Origin: Micromonospora pattaloongensis
Lineage (GTDB): Bacteria > Actinomycetota > Actinomycetes > Mycobacteriales > Micromonosporaceae
Assembly: GCF_900107255.1 (NCBI RefSeq)
Contig: NZ_FNPH01000005.1
Coordinates: 62,001-126,000, forward strand
Length of the DNA: 64,000 bases
Reading direction: 5' to 3'
Part shown: in pieces, positions 27,290 through 34,849 of the stretch
Position numbering within the stretch: position 1 is the first letter of the stretch
Layout of the letters: each line of letters begins with the position of its first letter
Notes under the pieces: model-generated
What the model was told of the DNA's origin: nothing
Database searches by the model: none
Seen by the model: only the letters and a program-made list of their open reading frames with translations
Translations under genes and position numbers: made by a program

Positions 27290-27315
27290 CCCCGCCCTTT
27301 CCCGCCCCGCCCTTT

Positions 27316-27396
27316 CCCGCCGATCTTGCAGTTATGGCCCTGGTTTCGTCCTGATAAATCCGGATTTGCCCGGGCCGAAACTGCAAGATCGGCGGG
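27316..27396. repeat. Dispersed palindromic element, copy C
   Basis: Arms 27316-27340 and 27372-27396 (25 bp) pair at 23 positions around a 31-base loop. The core reads GATCTTGCAGTTATGGCC. It fills nearly the whole gap between two convergent genes, 26 bases after one stop and 10 before the other. The loop shares GATA..TCCGGATT with copy B. Confidence 0.87.
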
Positions 27397-27406
27397 ATGA
27401 CGGGGG

Positions 27407-28405
27407 TCAGGGGCGCTGTTTGGGGCTGTCGGTCTTGGCCGGGTCGCGCTCGGTGATCGGGTCGAGCACCTCGTCGATCGCCTTCAGCAGGGCCGCGTCC
27501 AGCTTCACCCCGGCGGCCTTGACGTTGTCGTACACCTGCTCCGGACGGGAGGCGCCGACGATCGCGGAGGAGACGTTCGGGTTCTGCAGCACCCACGCGA
27601 TCGCGAGCTGACCCATGGTGAGCCCGGCCTGCTCGGCCAGCGGCTGGAGTCGCTGCACGGTGCCGAGCACCTCGTCGGTCATCCACCGGGCGATCATCGC
27701 CGCGCCGGACTTCTCGTCGGTGGCGCGCGAGCCGGCCGGCGGCGGCTGCCCCGGCTGGTACTTCCCGGTCAGCACGCCCTGCGCCATCGGCGACCAGACG
27801 ATCTGGCCGATGCCCAGCTCCTCGCAGGTGGGGATCACCTCGGACTCGATGACCCGCCACAGCATCGAGTACTGCGGCTGGCTCGAGACCAGCCGGATTT
27901 TCAGCTCGCGCGCCAGCGCGTGCGCCTCGCGGATCTGCGACGCCTTCCACTCCGAGACGCCGATGTAGTGCGCCTTGCCCGAGTGCACGATGTCGGCGAA
28001 CGCCTCCATCGTCTCCTCCAGCGGCGTCGCGTAGTCGTAGCGGTGGGCCTGGTAGAGGTCGACGTAGTCGGTCTGCAGGCGACGCAGCGAACCGTTGATC
28101 GACTCCATGATGTGCTTGCGCGACAGGCCGCGGTCGTTCGGGCCCTCGCCGGTCGGCCAGTAGACCTTGGTGAAGATCTCCAGCCCCTCACGGCGCTCGC
28201 CCTTCAGTGCCCGCCCCAGCACCGCCTCGGCGCGCGTGCCGGCGTACACGTCGGCGGTGTCGAACGTGGTGATCCCGGAGTCCAGCGCGGCGCGGACGCA
28301 CGCCGTCGCCGCCTCCTCCTCCACCTGGGAGCCGTGGGTGATCCAGTTTCCGTACGAAATCTCGCTCACGAGCATGCCGGAGCGGCCAAGGTGTCGGAAT
28401 TCCAT
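27407..28405 (-). CDS. Aldo/keto reductase (KvBeta/YghZ-like)
   Basis: A 332-residue NADPH-dependent (beta/alpha)8-barrel oxidoreductase. The catalytic tetrad is recognisable: Asp in TFDTADVYAG, Tyr four to five residues later, Lys in FTKVYWPTG, and His in LYQAHRYDYATPLEE. The C-terminal VSSAIVGASRPEQVYDNVKA binds cofactor. The N-terminus EFRHLGRSGMLVSEISYG is typical of the potassium-channel beta-subunit-like AKR group. The physiological substrate is unknown. The ATG at 28405 lies 7 bases after TAGGGT and is probably leaderless. It stands alone between convergent and co-directional neighbours. Confidence 0.9.
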   Translation of the reverse strand: MEFRHLGRSGMLVSEISYGNWITHGSQVEEEAATACVRAALDSGITTFDTADVYAGTRAEAVLGRALKGERREGLEIFTKVYWPTGEGPNDRGLSRKHIMESINGSLRRLQTDYVDLYQAHRYDYATPLEETMEAFADIVHSGKAHYIGVSEWKASQIREAHALARELKIRLVSSQPQYSMLWRVIESEVIPTCEELGIGQIVWSPMAQGVLTGKYQPGQPPPAGSRATDEKSGAAMIARWMTDEVLGTVQRLQPLAEQAGLTMGQLAIAWVLQNPNVSSAIVGASRPEQVYDNVKAAGVKLDAALLKAIDEVLDPITERDPAKTDSPKQRP

Positions 28406-28412
28406 ACCGATT

Positions 28413-28418
28413 ACCCTA
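28413..28418 (-). promoter_or_regulatory. Leaderless -10 box of the aldo/keto reductase
   Basis: Minus-strand TAGGGT seven bases before the ATG at 28405. Confidence 0.55.
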
Positions 28419-28462
28419 GTTGCCCTCGACGTCGCCCACTCGCTGACCGCCGGGCGAGAAGG

Positions 28463-31400
28463 TCACAACACGGGCTTCGTGTCCGCGAGCAGTCGGTCGA
28501 TCTCGTCCATCACGTCCGCCCGGCTCGGGTGCACCATGTCGATCAGCGGTTCGCCCCGCCGGTCCAGCGCGCCCCATTGGCCCGCGCCGCTGCCGACCAG
28601 GAACGCCACCGGATGGATGACCAGCGCGGGATGCGCCGGCGGCACGATCACCCGTCCGCCCCGGTCGACCACACCCTTGCGCCCGCTGACGTCCACGATG
28701 GCCAGGCCCTCGTCGGTGAACCCGTCCACGTACCGGCCGTCGGTCAGCGCCGTGGTGAAGCCGGAGTAGCGGGTCGGCACGACGAGGCGGCCGGACTTGT
28801 CGACGGCGCCCCATCCGCCCTTGCGGACGGCGGCCACCCCGCGCCGGAACGGCCGGACGTCGTCGAAGCCCTCCGAGATCACCACCGTGTTCGTCTTGTC
28901 GATGGCGATCCACGATCCGGCGCCGTTGCGGGACACCCAGGCGAGTCCGTCGGAGAACGAGCCGACGCCCAGGTAACCGGCGGACGCCCCGACGAGCAGC
29001 TCACCGGTCTCGTCGATCAGCTCCCACGTCTCGGTCTCCGGCCGTCGTACCCAGGCCACCCCGTCCCGGAACGGTTGCACGTCCGCGTAGCTGGGCGCGA
29101 TCGCCAGCTCGCCGTCGGCGTCGGCGTAGCCCCACCGCTGCACCCGCTCGCTGAACCGCGGCGCCGGCGGCCGGTGCGCCTGCAGGACCTCGTCCCGACT
29201 GCGCGGGTACGGCCCCCAGCCCTTCTGCGCCACCTTCGTGAGCACGGCGTCCAGCGCCAGCTCGGTACGCGCAATCAGGTCGGGATCCTCCACCTTGCGC
29301 AGCTCCAGGGCGCGCTCGAAGTGGTTGCACGCCTCGATGTAGCGGCCCTGGTCGTAACAGGACCGCCCGGCGTGCTCGTGCATCGTCGCCCGCAGCCGGT
29401 CCGGCAGCTCCGAGGAGTTCGCCTCCTCGAACAGCCGGTCGGCCTCCGCGAAGTCACCCCGCCACTGCAGCACGTGGGCCAGCCGCGCCTGCGCGATCGC
29501 GATGCGGCGCAGCTCGCCGGTCGCCTCCGCGTGCGCCAGCGCCAGCTTGCCGTCGGAGAGCGCCTTGCCCAGGTCGCCGAGGATCCGCGACACCACGGCG
29601 CGCAGGCTCAACAGCCGGGCCCGGGTGCGGTTGTCGGTGGCCGGCTCCAGCTTCTCGGTGAGCCGGTCGCGGATCGCCCGCAGCTCGTCGGGGTCCTCGA
29701 CGAGCTCGCGCAACGTCTCATGGTGGAACCGCCACCGGTACGACGACAGCACCTGCTCCGGGTCCCCGGCCGGCGCCTCGGTGCCGCGCGGCTCGGCGGG
29801 TGGCTCGGCGGCCGGATTCGGCTCGCCCGGCCGGACGATCGGCGCGAGCATCGTGGGCGCGGCGAGCGCGGTGGCGGCACCGGCCGCGGCCCCCTCGGGC
29901 GCCGGAAGCACGGTGTCCGGGCTCGCTTCGGCGACCGGCGTGCCGGCGCGCGCCCGGTCGTCGTCCGGCGCGGAGCCGTCGTCGCCCGGCGCGGAGCCGG
30001 GCGGGTCCGTCTGCTCGGACGGCGCGTCGGCGTCACCGTCGCCGCCCGCCCGACCGGCGGACCCGACCTGCGGGACCGGGGCGGGATCGGCCGGGGGAGT
30101 GCCCGGCGCGCTCGACGCCTCCGGGGTGCCGCCGACGGTCGGCCCGGCCGGCGCCGGCTCCGGGGCGCCCGATGGCGCGTGGGCCGGCTCGTCCGTCGGT
30201 GCCGGGGCGTCGGAGCCCGCGGCGGCCGCCCGGGCGGCGTCGGAGCCCATGCTGCGCGCCGGTGCGGTGTCGGAGTCGGTGCTGCGCGCTGGTGCGGTGT
30301 CGGAGTCGGTGCTGCGCGGCGGCGTGGTGTCGGAGCCGGTGGCGGGCCGCGGGCCGGTGTCCGCGGGTACTGACGGCGCGTCAGCGGGTGGGCCTGCTGA
30401 CGCGGTGGTGCGCGATACGGCGGCGGTTGGCAGCGGGGTGTCGGCGGGGCGCGCGGTTGGCGGCGCGGTGTCGGCGGGGCGCGCGGTTGACGGCGCGGTG
30501 GTCGGTGCGGATGCCGGGGGCGGGGACGCGACGGCGCGGGGCGCGGCGGCCGCCGGCGGTGCGGAGGTCGGCGCGGCCGCGGCAGCGTCCGGTGCCGGCG
30601 CTCCCGGAGCCGGGGGAGCGGAGACCGGTGCCGTGCCTGGGGGCGCCGAGACCGGCGTGGAGCCTTCCGGGCGCGACGCGGCGGCGGGTGGCCCGGGGAC
30701 AGGCCGTGGCGGTGCGGAGACGGGTGCCGGGTTCTCGGCGCGCGCCGCGGGTCGCCCGGGAACGGGCCGTGGCGGTGCGGAGACGGGTGCCGGGTTCTCG
30801 GCGCGCGCCGCGGGTGGCCCGGGAACGGGCCGTGGCGGTGTGGGGGCGGGTGGCGCGGTCTCGGGTGGCCCGGGGACGGGCCGTGGTGGTGCGGAGACGG
30901 GTGCCGGGTTCTCGGCGCGCGTCGCGGGTGGCCCGGAGACGGGCTGCGGCGGCGCGGAGACGGGCGGCGCGGAGACGGGCGGCGCGGGCTGCGGCGGCGC
31001 GGAGACGGGCGGCGCGGAGACGGGCGACGCGGGCTGCGGCGGCGCGGAGACGGGCGGCGCGGAGACGGGCGACGCGGGCTGCGGCGGCGCGGAGACGGGC
31101 GGCGCGGTCTCCGGACGCGATGCGGGTGGCCCGGAGACGCGCGTGGGTGGCGCGGAGACCGGCGTGGGCGGTCCGGAGACCGGCGTGGGTGGTCCGGAGA
31201 CCGGGGCGGCGGGCGGCGCGGGCGGTGTGCCGGGTCCCGGCAGGAACTCCAGGCGCAGTCGGGAGGGGGGCGGCCCCGGCGGGGTGCGGGACTCGCCGCC
31301 CGGACCGGGCCGGTACGGACGGTGGTCGCCGGTGGCCGGCGGTGGCCCGAACGGTGGCCGGCCGGCCGGCTCCCCGGAAGGCCGTGGCCCCCAGCCGCCC

Positions 31401-32065
31401 GGCCCGGCCTGCGCGGCCGGACGGGACATGCCCGGCGCGGTGCCGGGACGCGCGGGCGGGTGAGCGGGCGGCACGGGGCCGGGCCCGGGCCGGCGGGCGC
31501 CGTACTCGGGTTGTTCGCCCGCGCGGCGGGGCCCCTGCCCGGCGGCGGGTTCGCGACCGGGCGGCGGCACGAACCGGTCGAAGCCGGGGTGCCCGGGGGG
31601 TGGCGGTGGGTAGCCGCGGGTTGGCCCGCCGGGTCGGCCGGGCGGCAGCGGTTCCGGACCGTGGCCGGGCCGGTGGTCGTGGGGGGTCCGGTCGTGCGGG
31701 GCGCGGCCCCCCGATGGGTACGGGTCGCGACCGTCCGGTTCGCGCCGTCCGCGCGAGTCGTCCGCCTCGCGCGGCGGGCGCACCGGCCAGCGGCGGTCCC
31801 GGGGGTCGGTCGGTTGCGGCTCGGGCCGCGACCGACCGTCCTGCGCGCCGGAACGCTCGGTCCAGGAACCGCCTTCGGCGTCGGTGCGACGGGGCCCGGG
31901 GCCGCCCGACGGGTAGACGCCGGCGCGGCCGGCGGCGGTCGGCGGGCGGCGGCGCTGCGGGCCCGGGTCGCCCGGGTAGCGCTGGCCGGGCATGGGGGTC
32001 CACTCCGAGGTGGGTTCGCCCACCCAGGATGGCTCGCCCGGCCGGTGCCGGCGGTCGTCCGTCAC
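28463..32065 (-). CDS. Large Pro/Ala-rich, TPR and WG-repeat protein
   Basis: A 1200-residue protein in three zones. The first ~750 residues are disordered, rich in Pro, Ala, Ser and Arg, with tandem PVSAPP/PQPASP-type repeats. Residues ~750-930 are helical TPR-like repeats (ARLAHVLQWRGDFAEADRLFEEA). The last ~260 residues are WG-type beta repeats (GVAAVRKGGWGAVDKSGRLVVPTRY; GQWGALDRRGEPL). There is no signal peptide or membrane helix. WG repeats occur in surface and effector-like proteins, but no function is established for this architecture. The GTG at 32065 has GAGGTGG upstream and overlaps the stop of a short ORF (GTGA). Composition is extreme but in frame with neighbours' codon bias. Confidence 0.8.
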   Translation of the reverse strand: MTDDRRHRPGEPSWVGEPTSEWTPMPGQRYPGDPGPQRRRPPTAAGRAGVYPSGGPGPRRTDAEGGSWTERSGAQDGRSRPEPQPTDPRDRRWPVRPPREADDSRGRREPDGRDPYPSGGRAPHDRTPHDHRPGHGPEPLPPGRPGGPTRGYPPPPPGHPGFDRFVPPPGREPAAGQGPRRAGEQPEYGARRPGPGPVPPAHPPARPGTAPGMSRPAAQAGPGGWGPRPSGEPAGRPPFGPPPATGDHRPYRPGPGGESRTPPGPPPSRLRLEFLPGPGTPPAPPAAPVSGPPTPVSGPPTPVSAPPTRVSGPPASRPETAPPVSAPPQPASPVSAPPVSAPPQPASPVSAPPVSAPPQPAPPVSAPPVSAPPQPVSGPPATRAENPAPVSAPPRPVPGPPETAPPAPTPPRPVPGPPAARAENPAPVSAPPRPVPGRPAARAENPAPVSAPPRPVPGPPAAASRPEGSTPVSAPPGTAPVSAPPAPGAPAPDAAAAAPTSAPPAAAAPRAVASPPPASAPTTAPSTARPADTAPPTARPADTPLPTAAVSRTTASAGPPADAPSVPADTGPRPATGSDTTPPRSTDSDTAPARSTDSDTAPARSMGSDAARAAAAGSDAPAPTDEPAHAPSGAPEPAPAGPTVGGTPEASSAPGTPPADPAPVPQVGSAGRAGGDGDADAPSEQTDPPGSAPGDDGSAPDDDRARAGTPVAEASPDTVLPAPEGAAAGAATALAAPTMLAPIVRPGEPNPAAEPPAEPRGTEAPAGDPEQVLSSYRWRFHHETLRELVEDPDELRAIRDRLTEKLEPATDNRTRARLLSLRAVVSRILGDLGKALSDGKLALAHAEATGELRRIAIAQARLAHVLQWRGDFAEADRLFEEANSSELPDRLRATMHEHAGRSCYDQGRYIEACNHFERALELRKVEDPDLIARTELALDAVLTKVAQKGWGPYPRSRDEVLQAHRPPAPRFSERVQRWGYADADGELAIAPSYADVQPFRDGVAWVRRPETETWELIDETGELLVGASAGYLGVGSFSDGLAWVSRNGAGSWIAIDKTNTVVISEGFDDVRPFRRGVAAVRKGGWGAVDKSGRLVVPTRYSGFTTALTDGRYVDGFTDEGLAIVDVSGRKGVVDRGGRVIVPPAHPALVIHPVAFLVGSGAGQWGALDRRGEPLIDMVHPSRADVMDEIDRLLADTKPVL
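30700..31130. repeat. Nested tandem repeats inside the WG-protein gene
   Basis: Two overlapping repeat families. A unit of about 63 bp containing GGTGCCGGGTTCTCGGCGCG recurs near 30718, 30781 and 30898. A shorter GCGGAGACGGGCGGC-type unit repeats densely at about 30950-31110. They encode the PVSAPP and related motifs of the disordered region. Boundaries are approximate. Confidence 0.65.
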
Positions 32066-32157
32066 ACCGCCACCTCGCCGTGAGTCGCTTCCGCCGCGTG
32101 GTGACCGCCGTGCCGCGCGCGGCATGACCCGGCGTCGCGCCCGCGTCGCTCGGTCAC
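32062..32157 (-). CDS. Possible 31-codon leader ORF of the WG-protein gene
   Basis: Starts at GTG 32157, ten bases after GACGAGGTG, and encodes VTERRGRDAGSCRARHGGHHAAEATHGEVAV. Its TGA overlaps the GTG of the WG-repeat gene (GTGA). The composition is His/Arg/Ala-rich and there is no homology I recognise. The coupling geometry is the only support, so treat it as a candidate leader rather than a proven gene. Confidence 0.25.
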   Translation of the reverse strand: MTERRGRDAGSCRARHGGHHAAEATHGEVAV

Positions 32158-32384
32158 GGTGTCACCTCGTCGAAAATGTGTCGCTGAGCGCCCGCCCGCT
32201 CCGGATGGAGTCCCCCGCATCCGCGCAGCGTGGTCGCGCAAGGAGGGTAGCGGCGTGGACTCGGTCACCGCCACTGCGCCACCGCACCTGACGACAAACT
32301 TTGTCCGTTGGTTCAGGACATTTACCGCGATAACCGCATCAGGCTACCGCTACGCGACCCGAACTCGCGTTCTGCGCCCGAGCG

Positions 32385-32954
32385 TCAGGGGTGCTCCATG
32401 ACGAGCACGGCGACGGTGCCGGGTTCGAGCGCCTCGTAGCGGTGCGGCGCGTCGCCGCCGAACGTGGCGTAGTCGCCCGGCCCCAGCTCCACGGGCTCGC
32501 TGACCGGTCCGGTTCGCAGCCGGCCCGCCGCGACGATCAGGTGCTCGATACTGCCGGGCAGGTGTGCGTCGGCCTCCCGCCCCGCGCTCGGCTCGATGGT
32601 GAGCAGGTAGATGTCGCGGCGGGCGTGCGGCGAGCCCGCGGACAGCAGCGTCGCCGCGAACTCGGCCCGCTCCGCCTGCACGCGCGGCCCCTCCCCGGCC
32701 CGGATCACCTGCACGGTCGGGGTGACCGGCTCGACGAGCCGGCTGAACGGCACGCCGAGCGCGACGCCGAGTGACCAGAGGGTTTCCACGCTCGGGTTGC
32801 CGGCCCCGGACTCGAGCTGGGAGAGCGTGGACTTGGCGATGCCGGCCCGGCGGGCGAGTTCGGTGAGGGACAGCCCGGCCCGCTCGCGTTCGCGGCGGAG
32901 GGCGGCCGCGATCGTCGGCAGTGGTGAAGCGCTCTGTGACAATGTTCGCTCCAT
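32385..32954 (-). CDS. XRE-family regulator with C-terminal cupin domain
   Basis: A 189-residue transcription factor. Residues ~12-68 form a Cro/C1-type helix-turn-helix (LRRERERAGLSLTELARRAGIAKSTLSQLESG). Residues ~85-187 form a cupin barrel that would bind a small ligand (GSIEHLIVAAGRL, ELGPGDYATFGGDAPHRYEAL). This is the PuuR/SutR-like design. It is divergent from azlCD over a 55-bp gap with GTTCG-type inverted repeats, so it probably controls azlCD and itself. The ATG at 32954 is used because the preceding region would run into the shared promoter. The inducing amino acid or metabolite is unknown. Confidence 0.9.
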   Translation of the reverse strand: MERTLSQSASPLPTIAAALRRERERAGLSLTELARRAGIAKSTLSQLESGAGNPSVETLWSLGVALGVPFSRLVEPVTPTVQVIRAGEGPRVQAERAEFAATLLSAGSPHARRDIYLLTIEPSAGREADAHLPGSIEHLIVAAGRLRTGPVSEPVELGPGDYATFGGDAPHRYEALEPGTVAVLVMEHP

Positions 32955-32964
32955 CGGTCGCTCT

Positions 32965-32980
32965 GTTCGCGTTGACGAAC
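32965..32980. promoter_or_regulatory. Candidate operator between the XRE-cupin gene and azlC
   Basis: The inverted repeat GTTCG-N6-CGAAC overlaps a TTGACG (-35-like) at 32972-32977. Further GTTCG/GTTCA copies lie at 32944 and 32993. This fits a site bound by the adjacent XRE regulator, by inference. Confidence 0.45.
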
Positions 32981-33009
32981 GCACGGTCTGGCGTTCAATA
33001 TTCTGGACT

Positions 33010-33696
33010 ATGCGTACGGCAAAACGAACACCCGACCGCACTCTGGTTCGGGACGTCTCCGCGATCGCCGCGGCCATGGCCGCGGTAGGGGCGTCGTTCG
33101 GCGCGATCGCGATCGCGTCCGGACTGCCGGTGTGGGCGGTCGTCGCGATGTCCTCGGTGCTGTACGCCGGCGGGGCGCAGTTCATGGCGGTCGGACTGAT
33201 CGCCGCCGGCAGCCCGTTCGCCGCCATCTTCGCCGGGCTGCTGATCAACGCCCGGCACCTGCCGTTCGGCCTGGCGCTCGGCGATACCCTCGGTGCCCGC
33301 TGGCGCGACAAGCTGCTCGGCAGCCACTTCATGACCGACGAGGCCACCGCGTTCGCGCTGGCGCAGCCCGAGGGCGCCGCCCGGCGCCGGGCGTTCTGGC
33401 TCGCCGGCATCGTGCTCTTTCTGGCCTGGAACGCCGGCACGCTGCTCGGGGTGCTGCTCGGCGGGACCGCCGGCGACCCGGCCGTGCTCGGCCTGGACGC
33501 GGCGTTCCCCGCCGGTCTGCTCGCGCTGCTGATGCCGGCGCTGCGGGATCCGCGGACCCGTACGGTGGCGGCGGCCGGCGCCGCGATCGCCGTGCTCGCC
33601 ACGCCGGTGCTGCCCGCCGGGCTTCCCGTGCTGTTGGCGCTCGGCGGCCTCGCCGTGCTCCTGGTGCCGCGGCGACGGAAGGAGCAGCCGTGCTGA
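33010..33696 (+). CDS. azlC: AzlC-family branched-chain amino-acid exporter, large subunit
   Basis: A 228-residue membrane protein with about six helices, of the LIV-E family. The signature GASFGAIAIASGLPVWAVVAMSSVLYAGGAQFMAVGLI and the LINARHLPFGLALGD stretch are typical of AzlC/YgaZ, which exports branched-chain amino acids with the small partner AzlD/YgaH. The ATG at 33010 has TATTCT just five bases upstream, so the message may be leaderless. azlD overlaps it by 7 bases. Substrate specificity is inferred from the family. Confidence 0.92.
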   Translation: MRTAKRTPDRTLVRDVSAIAAAMAAVGASFGAIAIASGLPVWAVVAMSSVLYAGGAQFMAVGLIAAGSPFAAIFAGLLINARHLPFGLALGDTLGARWRDKLLGSHFMTDEATAFALAQPEGAARRRAFWLAGIVLFLAWNAGTLLGVLLGGTAGDPAVLGLDAAFPAGLLALLMPALRDPRTRTVAAAGAAIAVLATPVLPAGLPVLLALGGLAVLLVPRRRKEQPC

Positions 33697-33998
33697 TCGC
33701 CGTGATCCTGGCGCTGGCCGTCGGGACGTACGCCTTCCGGCTGGCCGGTGTCGTGCTGCGCGACCGGCTCGACCTGCCCGAACGGCTCCGCACGCTGCTG
33801 CCGGTCTCCGCGGCCGTGCTGCTCGCGGCGCTGGCGGCGACCGCGGCGCTGACCGAGGCCGGCCGCTTCGCCGGGGTGGCGCGCCCGGCCGGGGTGCTGG
33901 TCGGCGCGGTGCTGGCGTGGCGGCGCGCGCCCTTCGTCGTGGTGGTCCTCGCGGCCGCCGGCACCGCCGCAGTGCTGCGCCTGCTCGGCGTCGAGTGA
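33690..33998 (+). CDS. azlD: AzlD-family exporter, small subunit
   Basis: A 102-residue protein with three to four hydrophobic helices (LIAVILALAVGTYAFRLAGVVLRDRL; LLPVSAAVLLAALAATAAL), typical for AzlD/YgaH. The GTG at 33690 overlaps the azlC stop, and GGAAGGAG lies upstream inside azlC, so the two subunits are made together. The stop codon lies in the first unit of a 26-bp tandem repeat. Confidence 0.92.
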   Translation: MLIAVILALAVGTYAFRLAGVVLRDRLDLPERLRTLLPVSAAVLLAALAATAALTEAGRFAGVARPAGVLVGAVLAWRRAPFVVVVLAAAGTAAVLRLLGVE

Positions 33999-34063
33999 CA
34001 CCACCCGCATCCGGCGTCGAGTGACGCCACCTGCATCCGGCGTCGAGTGACGCCGCCGGGAAC
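33986..34063 (+). repeat. Three tandem 26-bp repeats spanning the azlD stop codon
   Basis: Units start at 33986, 34012 and 34038, each beginning CGGCGTCGAGTGA. The first contains the last codons and stop of azlD, so the gene end has been duplicated twice downstream. Units 1 and 2 agree at 24 of 26 positions; unit 3 keeps the first 17 bases of unit 2. Confidence 0.85.
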
Positions 34064-34064
34064 G

Positions 34065-34098
34065 CCACGGCCCCGGTGCGGTCGCACCGGGGCCGTGG
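34065..34098. terminator. Bidirectional terminator between azlD and the DUF3043 gene
   Basis: A perfect 16-bp stem, CCACGGCCCCGGTGCG (34065-34080) with 34083-34098, on a 2-base spacer. It lies between two convergent genes. Confidence 0.75.
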
Positions 34099-34107
34099 CG
34101 GGGGACG

Positions 34108-34716
34108 TCAGATCTTGTCGCCGAGCTCCACGCGCGGCGCCGGGACCCGCATCCGGCGGAACGTGATCGCGCGCATGATCGCGTAGAGGTAGAGCGACCC
34201 CATCTTCTGGTCGGTCTTCGGGAACCGTTGCAGGACCAGCTTCTTGATCTTCCGCGAGATCAGGACCGAGTCGATCACGACGCCGAGGGCGAGCACGACC
34301 CAGAGCACGTTGGAGACGAGCCGCACGATCGGCGGCATCGTCTGCGCCGAGCCGATCAGCACGACCAGCGCGCCGCCGAAGAACCAGGTCCCGACCGTAC
34401 GGCGGGAGTCGACGACGTCGCGGGCCAGCGCGCGCTCGGGGCCCCGGTCCCGGGGACCGCCCTCGCGCCGGAACTCGGCGGCGGCCTCGGCGCGCTGCGC
34501 TCGGCGGCGCGCCCGCGCCTCCTCCTTGGTCGCCGGCGGCGTCTCGGCGACCGGTCGGCGGCCCATGGCCGGACGCTTCGGGGTCACCTTGCCGAGCTCT
34601 TTCTTGCTCGGGGTGTGGCCCTTCGCGCGCGCGGGCGTGGACTCGTCGGTGGCCGTCGACACGGCGATGGGCTCCTCGACGAGGGTGGTGGACTTACGAC
34701 GAAACAGCGACGGCAC
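34108..34716 (-). CDS. DUF3043 membrane protein
   Basis: A 202-residue protein: a basic, charged N-terminal ~95 residues (KKELGKVTPKRPAMGRRP; KEEARARRRAQRAEAAAE, helical), then two membrane helices (about residues 107-150) and a basic C-terminal tail. This is DUF3043, an actinobacterial family of unknown role. The GTG at 34716 follows TACTCT by seven bases, so it is leaderless and upstream starts are rejected. Palindromic copy D lies about 50 bases further upstream. The family is often found near cell-division or cofactor genes, but no function can be deduced. Confidence 0.87.
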   Translation of the reverse strand: MPSLFRRKSTTLVEEPIAVSTATDESTPARAKGHTPSKKELGKVTPKRPAMGRRPVAETPPATKEEARARRRAQRAEAAAEFRREGGPRDRGPERALARDVVDSRRTVGTWFFGGALVVLIGSAQTMPPIVRLVSNVLWVVLALGVVIDSVLISRKIKKLVLQRFPKTDQKMGSLYLYAIMRAITFRRMRVPAPRVELGDKI

Positions 34717-34723
34717 GGCATGA

Positions 34724-34729
34724 AGAGTA
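34724..34729 (-). promoter_or_regulatory. Leaderless -10 box of the DUF3043 gene
   Basis: Minus-strand TACTCT seven bases before the GTG at 34716, which decides the start. Confidence 0.6.
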
Positions 34730-34767
34730 GCCGCCCGTGCCCCCCTGCTGCACATCACCGCCGAGAT

Positions 34768-34835
34768 CGCGACGATCTTGGACTTATGGCTCCACAAAGG
34801 GGACGAATCTTCGCCATAACTCCACGATCGTCGCG
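34768..34835. repeat. Dispersed palindromic element, copy D
   Basis: Arms 34768-34790 and 34813-34835 (23 bp) pair at 21 positions around a 22-base loop. The loop matches the reverse complement of the copy B loop at 16 of 22 positions, so D is inserted in the opposite direction. A further GCGATCTTGC (34833-34842), like the start of a copy A arm, runs into the murA end. Confidence 0.85.
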
Positions 34836-34849
34836 ATCTTGCGGGGTGG

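Noticed and set aside
30700-31130. Dense repeats considered as a CRISPR array or a noncoding satellite
   Set aside because: They stay in the reading frame of the WG-repeat protein and encode Pro-rich motifs.
32255-32401. A 48-codon plus-strand frame with AAGGAGG upstream, antisense to the promoter of the WG-protein gene
   Set aside because: The ribosome-binding site is good, but the composition (basic, no family) and the overlap with the XRE gene end make it unlikely, and there is no supporting neighbour.
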